From contig URYI01000129.1 in assembly GCA_900552055.1 (NCBI GenBank), forward strand, positions 1 through 5,492: a stretch of 5,492 nt of DNA, written 5' to 3'. Source of the DNA: an uncultured Eubacteriales bacterium (GTDB taxonomy: Bacteria; Bacillota; Clostridia; Christensenellales; QALW01). The notes under the pieces were generated by a model, which made no database searches, had not been told where the DNA came from, and saw nothing but the letters and a program-made list of their open reading frames with translations. Shown here piece after piece: positions 1-3,321 of the stretch (the stretch's first letter is position 1; each line of letters begins with the position of its first letter). The translations under genes and the position numbers were made by a program.

Positions 1-10
1 CCTGCCCCTA

Positions 11-136
11 CGCCTGGCCGGGGGGACCCCGGCCAGGCGCTGCGGCCGGAAGGCCGCGGGACGCCGCCCTCCACGGCGCATGCTGCCGCTGCGCGGCAGC
101 ATGCGCGTTGCGCCCCGAAAAATTTTTTCAGGGCGC
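11..136. repeat. GC-rich cluster of hairpins and palindromes
   Basis: Four self-complementary structures lie almost end to end. Hairpin A has perfect 13-bp arms at 11-23 and 27-39 with loop GGA. Hairpin B has 6-bp arms GCGGCC/GGCCGC at 42-47 and 52-57 with loop GGAA. Hairpin C has perfect 14-bp arms at 76-89 and 93-106 with loop TGC. Palindrome D pairs 110-122 with 124-136, with one C/A mismatch and an A-tract/T-tract centre. The block is extremely GC-rich next to AT-rich DNA. It could be a multi-copy extragenic palindromic element, a structured RNA, or a transcription barrier between the minus-strand gene ending at 163 and whatever lies to the left. No open reading frame in it looks like a gene. 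Confidence 0.75.
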
Positions 137-162
137 GCTTTTGCGCTTTTGACTTTTATCGC

Positions 163-402
163 TTATAACTTACTTTTCGCAGACTCATAGAGGTTATCTC
201 TGCTTGGAGTTTCGTTATATGCTTTGGTCTTGCCCAGAGAAGAGTGCGCGTTTAAGACCGACTGCACCGAAGTGCTCTTGCACATGATAATCTCGTTTGC
301 ATTGTAAAAGAACGCCAAACTATCTCCGGGATTAATGTCCAGTCTGCGTCTGATTTTAGCCGGCAGCATAATTTGACCATTTGCATAAATTGTTATTCGC
401 AT
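163..402 (-). CDS. AbrB/SpoVT-type DNA-binding protein, copy 1 (79 aa)
   Basis: Small transcriptional regulator of the AbrB (looped-hinge, swapped-hairpin) family, expected to bind DNA as a dimer through its N-terminal domain. The domain covers about residues 1-45: a first strand MRITIYANGQI, the family-typical P-A-K-I-R-R-R-L-D-I at 14-23, P-G-D at 25-27, and a closing strand E-I-I-M-C-K at 37-42. The basic run R18-R19-R20 matches the DNA-contacting arginines of the family. The C-terminal 35 residues are not recognisable. The start at 402 was chosen because GAAGGAG lies 7 nt upstream and the paralogue at 2539 starts identically; an in-frame TTG at 450 would add 16 residues that span this ribosome binding site. 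It is 27/32 identical to the 2539 copy over the first 32 residues. No toxin gene is adjacent, so an antitoxin role is not supported. Confidence 0.85.
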   Translation of the reverse strand: MRITIYANGQIMLPAKIRRRLDINPGDSLAFFYNANEIIMCKSTSVQSVLNAHSSLGKTKAYNETPSRDNLYESAKSKL

Positions 403-717
403 AATAAAACTCCTTCTTTCATTTTGAAAATTAGCGTATTTATTCTGCAAAACAATATTTTAATACAAACTTAATTTTTATTAATAATCGGACAACCACT
501 TTAACTGTCCGGGAGAGCTTTCAAAATTAAAGGCAAATTATTCCAGCAAGTTTTACATTAAAACATTTTTTTCATGCCTATATTTATTATAATGCGGCTA
601 ATATAAATTGCAATAACAAATAATGACACTATATATTTTTGATTAAATGGTTTTATCGAATAAAGTTGTAAAAATGTGATTAACATGACAATATGGTATA
701 AAAAATGAAAGTTTTTA
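403..717. other. AT-rich intergenic region, minus-strand gene ends and leader of abrB-like copy 1
   Basis: This gap holds the conserved leader of the gene starting at 402 (about 403-469, nearly identical to the leader of the 2539 gene). It also holds a small hairpin, CGGACA at 489-494 pairing with TGTCCG at 506-511 around an 11-nt loop. The rest is low-complexity A/T sequence. No convincing terminator is seen just after the RHH gene ending at 718, and no further gene is seen on either strand. A tentative minus-strand promoter for the 402 gene is TTAATA, 16 bp, TAAAAT just upstream of the conserved leader; the equivalent spacing (TTCATA, 16 bp, TAAAAT) exists upstream of the 2539 gene, but both are weak. 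Confidence 0.5.
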
Positions 718-879
718 TTATAATTTATTTGCATTTTTATTAATATAGTCCATTAAAATAATATTAATGAATTGAGAAAGTGAGCGATTATCATATTCAG
801 CAAGGTCTTTTATTTTTTCCACTACATCTTCATCTATAGTTAAGCTTATTTTTACTTTAAGCGGTTTCGTTTTCTTCAT
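718..879 (-). CDS. ribbon-helix-helix (CopG/Arc-type) repressor-like protein 1 (53 aa)
   Basis: Probable small DNA-binding regulator. Translation gives MKKTKPLKVKISLTIDEDVV followed by two helices. The pattern matches the RHH fold: a basic amphipathic strand (about residues 7-15, K-V-K-I-S-L-T-I), helix 1 (D-E-D-V-V-E-K-I-K-D-L-A-E), the turn D-N-R-S-L-S-Q, and helix 2 (F-I-N-I-I-L-M-D-Y). RHH proteins bind DNA as dimers by inserting the paired strands in the major groove. The start is well supported: GGAGGTG lies 5 nt before the ATG. It is about 55% identical to the neighbouring RHH protein at 1004-1156, with R-S-L-S-Q-F-I-N invariant. An extended -10 promoter and a 10-bp-phased repeat array sit directly upstream, suggesting autorepression. 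No partner toxin is present. Confidence 0.85.
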   Translation of the reverse strand: MKKTKPLKVKISLTIDEDVVEKIKDLAEYDNRSLSQFINIILMDYINKNANKL

Positions 880-902
880 ATTTACACCTCCATAATACTA
901 TA

Positions 903-911
903 ATTATAGCA
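903..911 (-). promoter_or_regulatory. extended -10 promoter of RHH gene 1
   Basis: Read on the minus strand, TGCTATAAT is a perfect TATAAT (903-908) with the TGn extension. The match at -35 is poor (TGCAAT at 17 bp), which is usual for extended -10 promoters. The predicted transcription start near 896 leaves a leader of about 17 nt carrying GGAGGTG. The element overlaps the first degenerate unit of the repeat array at 907 and a reverse-orientation TAGTAT at 895-900, so a bound repressor would occlude it. Confidence 0.6.
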
Positions 912-976
912 GGAAAAAGTATTAAATTGCACATAATAGTATAAAGTAGTATATAATAGTATAAAGTAGTATAAAA
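907..976. repeat. 10-bp-phased TAGTATAAAR operator-like array 1
   Basis: The core is a perfect 20-bp tandem repeat (933-952 and 953-972), which resolves into four units starting exactly 10 bp apart: TAGTATAAAG at 937, TAGTATATAA at 947, TAGTATAAAG at 957 and TAGTATAAAA at 967. Degenerate units keep the same register upstream: TAGCAGGAAA at 907, AAGTATTAAA at 917 and TTGCACATAA at 927. One-turn spacing puts all units on one face of the helix. Location upstream of an RHH gene, and recurrence of the motif near the second RHH gene, suggest cooperative RHH binding. That the RHH proteins bind it is inference; the repeat itself is directly visible. Confidence 0.8.
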
Positions 977-1003
977 TAATGAGGCTAATTTTATATAATA
1001 ATC

Positions 1004-1156
1004 CTATTTTTTATTCTTCATTTCACTTAAATAATCACGCAAAATACGATTGATGAATTGTGAAAGGGAGCGTCCGTCTATTTCCGATAATTCCATTAGT
1101 TTTTCAATTATATCTTGGTCTAGTGTAATACTGACTTTTTTCTTTAATGGTCGCAT
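1004..1156 (-). CDS. ribbon-helix-helix (CopG/Arc-type) repressor-like protein 2 (50 aa)
   Basis: Second RHH-type regulator. It starts MRPLKKKVSITLDQDIIEKL, with strand K-K-V-S-I-T-L (about residues 6-12), helix 1 (D-Q-D-I-I-E-K-L-M-E-L-S-E), the turn D-G-R-S-L-S-Q, and helix 2 (F-I-N-R-I-L-R-D-Y-L) ending in a lysine-rich tail. The start at 1156 is chosen over an in-frame ATG at 1186 because TAGGAGG (1164-1170) sits 7 nt before it, whereas the longer frame would translate through this site. It lies upstream of RHH gene 1 on the same strand with a 124-bp gap and no clear terminator between them, and it is divergent from the SLOG gene. The shared divergent region carries the second repeat array. 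A minus-strand promoter is uncertain: TTTAAA (1195-1200), 17 bp, TATATA (1172-1177) is the best candidate but would start transcription within the ribosome binding site. Confidence 0.87.
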   Translation of the reverse strand: MRPLKKKVSITLDQDIIEKLMELSEIDGRSLSQFINRILRDYLSEMKNKK

Positions 1157-1180
1157 TCTATCGCCTCCTACTATATAGGA

Positions 1181-1235
1181 TACCATAAAGTAGCTTTAAA
1201 TATTGACACATAGCATAAAATAGTATAAAATACTA
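1181..1235. repeat. 10-bp-phased operator-like array 2, between RHH gene 2 and the SLOG gene
   Basis: The same motif as at 907-976 recurs in 10-bp register: TACCATAAAG at 1181, TAGCTTTAAA at 1191, TAGCATAAAA at 1211, TAGTATAAAA at 1221 and TACTA at 1231. The unit at 1201 is replaced by the -35 hexamer of the plus-strand promoter. The array spans the whole divergent promoter region, so one bound protein could control both directions. Confidence 0.65.
1203..1231 (+). promoter_or_regulatory. sigma-A-type promoter of the SLOG gene
   Basis: A perfect -35 TTGACA (1203-1208) is followed by a 17-bp spacer and -10 TAAAAT (1226-1231). Predicted start is near 1238, only about 10 nt before the ATG at 1249. 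The best repeat units of array 2 (1211 and 1221) fill the spacer and overlap the -10 element, a typical arrangement for repression by blocking RNA polymerase. Confidence 0.75.
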
Positions 1236-1248
1236 CCGGGTGAGATAG

Positions 1249-1698
1249 ATGAGTAATTGTTGCTGTTTTATAGGTCATAGCACTATTTATGATATGGACA
1301 TTGTTAAAGAGCGGCTGAAGCATATAGTTCAGGAGCTTATACAAAGAGGCGTAACCACATTTTATAATGGCGGTATGGGTCAATTTGACGCTTTGGGCGC
1401 AAGGACCGTATATGATTTGAAAAAGACATACGGCCATATAAAAAATGTGCTTATTACTCCTTATCCCAATGTGGATGAATATGCGGCCAGGCTGTTTGAT
1501 GAGGTAATATATCCAAGCCTGGAGAAATATCCTCGTAAATATGCCATTATCTATCGTAATCGATTTATGGTGGATAACTCAGATTATGCAATCGCATATG
1601 TTATCCATGGGTGGGGAGGCGCCGCCCAAACGCTGGAATATGCTATGAAAAAAGGACTGAATATTATAAACGCAACAGATAATCATTACTATAAATAG
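1249..1698 (+). CDS. SLOG superfamily (DUF1273-like) protein (149 aa)
   Basis: Putative cytosolic Rossmann-like protein predicted to bind a nucleotide-derived ligand; the ligand is unknown. Visible signatures are the N-terminal strand and loop C-C-C-F-I-G-H-S (residues 4-11), F-Y-N-G-G-M-G-Q-F-D (38-47), the basic stretch I-Y-R-N-R-F-M-V-D-N-S-D (100-112) and the second glycine motif H-G-W-G-G-A (120-125) followed by T-L-E-Y-A. These match the order of motifs in small DUF1273/SLOG proteins of Clostridia. From memory of the family the first motif is usually G-H-R; here it is G-H-S. Start: ATG at 1249 with a modest GGTGA site 5 nt upstream and a very short leader. There are no membrane segments. 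The gene stands alone, divergent from RHH gene 2, under a promoter embedded in the repeat array. SLOG families occur in nucleotide-signalling and defence contexts, but no effector gene is next to this one. Confidence 0.85.
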   Translation: MSNCCCFIGHSTIYDMDIVKERLKHIVQELIQRGVTTFYNGGMGQFDALGARTVYDLKKTYGHIKNVLITPYPNVDEYAARLFDEVIYPSLEKYPRKYAIIYRNRFMVDNSDYAIAYVIHGWGGAAQTLEYAMKKGLNIINATDNHYYK

Positions 1699-2012
1699 AT
1701 TTAGAAACATCAGAATAAGACATTTATTTAGATGTTTACATTTTATATGTCAGGAATATTTACAGATTGTAATTAATTATAATATTTTCGCATTTTTAAA
1801 ACATTATTTATAATTGCATTTCCCATTATTTTGATTATAATAATTTTAGGAATGAAAAAAATGTTTACAATACGGGGCACTTGAGCACCTCTGAGAATTA
1901 TGGTGTGCAATCGCTTAAGTTGTCTCATATTTCATAATTTAAGTTAGTATAGATTTTTATATGTATTTTAAACATAAAAATATACTTATTTAAATAATGA
2001 AAGGACGATAGT
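1699..2012 (+). other. AT-rich intergenic region with leader of abrB-like copy 2
   Basis: Just after the SLOG gene, AAACATC (1705-1711) can pair with GATGTTT (1731-1737) ahead of a T-rich tract; the 19-nt loop and AT-rich stem make it only a weak terminator candidate. A possible promoter for the next gene is TTGCAT (1814-1819), 16 bp, TATAAT (1836-1841), giving a leader of about 165 nt. Within that leader lies a patch of higher complexity, 1879-1920, able to fold: ACTTGA (1879-1884) with TTAAGT (1915-1920, one G-T pair), and CACC (1886-1889) with GGTG (1902-1905). A 12-bp palindrome TTATTTAAATAA lies at 1986-1997. No gene is seen on either strand. Confidence 0.45.
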
Positions 2013-2219
2013 ATGAAAGTAGTTACAATTTATGCTGGCGGTCAAATTATGCTACCTTCAGAAATTAGACGCAAACTAAATATAAAGGAAGGAGACAGTT
2101 TAGCGTTTTTTCTAAATGAGGAGAACGAAAATAAAGAAATCATTATGTGTAAAACCAGCACTATTCAAAATGTGCTCAACGCCCATACACGCGAGTATAT
2201 GCATTCAAAACAAAGTTGA
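2013..2219 (+). CDS. AbrB/SpoVT-type DNA-binding protein, copy 2 (68 aa)
   Basis: Paralogue of the proteins at 163-402 and 2539-2784. It opens MKVVTIYAGGQIMLPSEIRR, followed by K-L-N-I (21-24), E-G-D-S (26-29) and a closing strand E-I-I-M-C-K. The domain fills about residues 1-49. Compared with copy 1 there is one extra N-terminal residue and a longer acidic loop (N-E-E-N-E-N-K) before the last strand. The C-terminal tail keeps the V-L-N-A-H found in copy 1 and then diverges. AAAGGA lies 7 nt before the ATG, and a TTATTTAAATAA palindrome 15 nt before it is a candidate autoregulatory site. It is the most divergent of the three copies and has a different leader, so it is probably an older paralogue. 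The DNA targets are unknown. Confidence 0.85.
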   Translation: MKVVTIYAGGQIMLPSEIRRKLNIKEGDSLAFFLNEENENKEIIMCKTSTIQNVLNAHTREYMHSKQS

Positions 2220-2265
2220 TTTTTAGCGCTAGTTTTATTTTTGAGCCAAATAGGAGAAAGTGATA

Positions 2266-2380
2266 TCTCGTGTATTAGTCATTTGATGATTCAGCATGCA
2301 ATAACGATATTCTGATTAATATATAAAAATATCTTATTGCTGTTTTGTGTGCTATTATTATGATAAATAGAGACACGAGA
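2266..2380. repeat. imperfect 115-bp inverted repeat
   Basis: The ends are a perfect 8-bp inverted pair, TCTCGTGT (2266-2273) and ACACGAGA (2373-2380). Nested inside is a long stem, 2298-2311 against 2328-2340, 13 bp with a single bulged C at 2305 and a 16-nt loop. The sequence between the outer and inner stems pairs only poorly. It may be a decayed miniature inverted-repeat element or a structured RNA. No clear target-site duplication flanks it. Confidence 0.45.
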
Positions 2381-2483
2381 AAAATGTTTTATAAGGAAAT
2401 TTACTATAATAATTTTGGCTGGCAAATGCTGTAACAGTTGGAGCTGTTGTATAAATATTCATAAAACGAAATTTTGTATTAAA

Positions 2484-2503
2484 ATTTATTCTGCAGAATA
2501 AAT
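2484..2503. promoter_or_regulatory. 20-bp perfect palindrome, candidate AbrB-type operator
   Basis: ATTTATTCTGCAGAATAAAT is perfectly self-complementary and ends 35 nt before the ATG of the abrB-like gene at 2539. The half-site AATAA/TTATT recurs upstream of the other two paralogues: TTATTTAAATAA at 1986-1997, and an imperfect version retaining the GCAGAATAAAT half in the leader of the gene starting at 402. An autoregulatory operator bound by the AbrB-like dimer is inferred from this recurrence. Confidence 0.5.
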
Positions 2504-2538
2504 ACGCTAATTCTCAAAATGAAAGAAGGAGTTTTATT

Positions 2539-2784
2539 ATGCGAATAACAATTTATACGAATGGCCAAATTGCGATTCCTGCAAAAATAAGGCGCAGACT
2601 GGATATTAAACCCGGAGACAGCCTGACTTTTTTTATGGATGAGGAGCATAAGGAGGTTATCATGTGCAAAAGCACATCGGTACAGGTTGTGCTGGATTCC
2701 TTTTCGGCCCTTGAGAGAGCAAAGCACACCGGAGGAACGGCTGAATACGGGGCTGTTCAGCAAGGCCATAGAAAAGTAAATTAA
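2539..2784 (+). CDS. AbrB/SpoVT-type DNA-binding protein, copy 3 (81 aa)
   Basis: Closest paralogue of the protein at 163-402. It opens MRITIYTNGQIAIPAKIRRR, then L-D-I-K-P-G-D-S-L-T-F-F (21-32) and the closing strand E-V-I-M-C-K (39-44), followed by the S-T-S-V-Q segment shared with copy 1. Beyond about residue 54 the two copies no longer align, so only the DNA-binding half has been conserved since duplication. The start is set by GAAGGAG 7 nt upstream. Its leader matches that of the 402 gene at all but one position over the 48 nt before the ATG, in inverted orientation. It sits upstream of rpsO on the same strand, but rpsO has its own strong promoter in the gap, so they are likely separate transcription units. 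A global-regulator role as for AbrB is possible but not shown. Confidence 0.85.
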   Translation: MRITIYTNGQIAIPAKIRRRLDIKPGDSLTFFMDEEHKEVIMCKSTSVQVVLDSFSALERAKHTGGTAEYGAVQQGHRKVN

Positions 2785-2850
2785 TATCTGGATTTCTCCT
2801 TTTGTAAGCCTGCTGAACTGCGGCAATGGAACAAAAATGCTAATAAACGG

Positions 2851-2879
2851 TTTACAAACAAGGCATACTATGCTAAAAT
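2851..2879 (+). promoter_or_regulatory. promoter of the rpsO-pnp operon
   Basis: TTTACA (2851-2856), a 17-bp spacer and TAAAAT (2874-2879) preceded by TGC, an extended -10. This is a strong sigma-A-type promoter with one -35 mismatch. Predicted start is near 2886, giving a leader of about 90 nt. The spacer contains the small palindrome GCATACTATGC (2863-2873). Confidence 0.75.
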
Positions 2880-2885
2880 AAAAAT

Positions 2886-2976
2886 AATTCCGCAGCCGGG
2901 TACCGGGGTGCTCGTCCCTCCTTGACGGTATGCTCAGTATGCGGCGGTTGGATAAATATTAAGGAGGTTCCAAGTT
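2886..2976 (+). ncRNA. structured rpsO leader, candidate S15 autoregulatory element
   Basis: The leader is GC-richer than the DNA before it and can form nested helices. CCGCA (2890-2894) pairs with TGCGG (2940-2944), closing a domain. Inside it, GGG (2906-2908) can pair with CCC (2916-2918), or alternatively CGTC (2913-2916) with GACG (2924-2927). The strong AAGGAGG site (2961-2967) follows shortly after the closing helix. Ribosomal protein S15 is known to repress its own mRNA through structurally diverse leaders in several bacterial groups. This leader is positioned for that role, but I cannot match it to a specific described class. Confidence 0.45.
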
Positions 2977-3240
2977 ATGGACAAAGCAAAAAAGCAGGAA
3001 ATTATTCAGCAGTATAAGCTTCACGAGGGGGATACTGGTTCACCTGAAGTGCAGATAGCTATACTGACCGAGAGAATCAATCATCTTAACGAGCATCTTA
3101 AGATAAATAAAAAGGACCACCATTCCAGGCGTGGCCTGCTTATGATGGTTGGACGGCGCCGCGGCCTGCTCAATTATCTTAAATCTGTAGATATAGAGCG
3201 TTACCGTGCCATAATTGAAAAACTGAATCTGAGAAAGTAA
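2977..3240 (+). CDS. rpsO: 30S ribosomal protein S15
   Basis: Primary 16S rRNA-binding protein of the small ribosomal subunit; it binds the central-domain three-way junction and helps nucleate platform assembly. At 87 aa it has essentially the usual length (88-89). Family signatures are present: G-D-T-G-S-P-E-V-Q at 18-26, the helix [13 protein letters not shown] at 29-41, the rRNA-contacting D-H-H-S-R-R-G-L-L at 47-55, and [10 protein letters not shown] at 59-68. ATG at 2977 has AAGGAGG with a 9-nt spacer. It is the first gene of an operon with pnp, 81 nt upstream of the pnp start; rpsO-pnp is one of the most conserved bacterial gene pairs. It is probably controlled by its own product through the leader. 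Confidence 0.98.
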   Translation: MDKAKKQEIIQQYKLHEGDTGSPEVQIAILTERINHLNEHLKINKKDHHSRRGLLMMVGRRRGLLNYLKSVDIERYRAIIEKLNLRK

Positions 3241-3244
3241 GGTT

Positions 3245-3296
3245 AAAGGGCGGAATCATATCCGCTCTTTCACCATTTTTAAAAGCGGTACCGCTT
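3245..3296 (+). promoter_or_regulatory. rpsO-pnp intergenic hairpins
   Basis: Two structures fill the gap. A 10-bp stem (3245-3254 with 3261-3270, one G-T pair, loop ATCATA) is followed six nucleotides later by TTTTT, so it could act as a partial terminator or processing site after rpsO. A perfect 14-bp palindrome AAGCGGTACCGCTT lies at 3283-3296. In E. coli a hairpin at the same place is cut by RNase III and mediates PNPase autocontrol; the same role here is only an analogy. Confidence 0.5.
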
Positions 3297-3321
3297 GATA
3301 ATGTACAGAAGGAGAAAAGAT

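Larger units (their letters stand above)
2220..2538 (+). other. AT-rich intergenic region with leader of abrB-like copy 3
   Basis: No gene is seen on the plus strand. The gap contains a long imperfect inverted repeat (2266-2380, listed separately), a perfect TATAAT at 2405-2410 with no good -35 element, a small hairpin (AACAG at 2433-2437 with CTGTT at 2444-2448, extendable by two G-T pairs), the 20-bp palindrome at 2484-2503, and the leader block from about 2473 shared with the 402 gene. An open frame antisense across 2479-2826 is a shadow of the abrB-like gene. Confidence 0.5.

Noticed and set aside
163..402. Toxin-antitoxin module (AbrB-fold or RHH antitoxins)
   Set aside because: No adjacent toxin-like gene is found next to any of the five DNA-binding proteins.
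403..450. Longer N-terminus for the minus-strand AbrB-like protein, from a TTG at 450
   Set aside because: The extension spans the GAAGGAG ribosome binding site of the ATG at 402; the paralogue at 2539 has CTG at the equivalent place and the AbrB domain begins at the ATG.
933..972. Tandem repeats as plasmid iterons or a replication origin
   Set aside because: No replication or partition gene is present, and the repeats sit in promoter positions; operator function explains them better.
907..976. CRISPR array
   Set aside because: Units are contiguous 10-mers with no unique spacers and no cas genes nearby.
1157..1186. Longer RHH protein 2 from the ATG at 1186
   Set aside because: The extra ten residues cover TAGGAGG, which is correctly spaced for the ATG at 1156; the shorter form aligns with its paralogue.
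1171..1437. Minus-strand open frame over the SLOG gene start
   Set aside because: No ribosome binding site or recognisable product; it overlaps a well-supported gene and promoter.
1852..1884. Ten-codon leader peptide starting at ATG 1852
   Set aside because: AGGA is too close to the ATG and nothing suggests attenuation; short frames like this are common by chance.
2479..2826. Minus-strand open frame across AbrB-like copy 3
   Set aside because: Antisense shadow of a clear gene; part of it is the antisense of the conserved leader.
3295..3321. Longer PNPase from 3295 or 3301
   Set aside because: It would include the AGAAGGAG site and the 3283-3296 palindrome; the family begins at M-F-R-T-F-E or similar.
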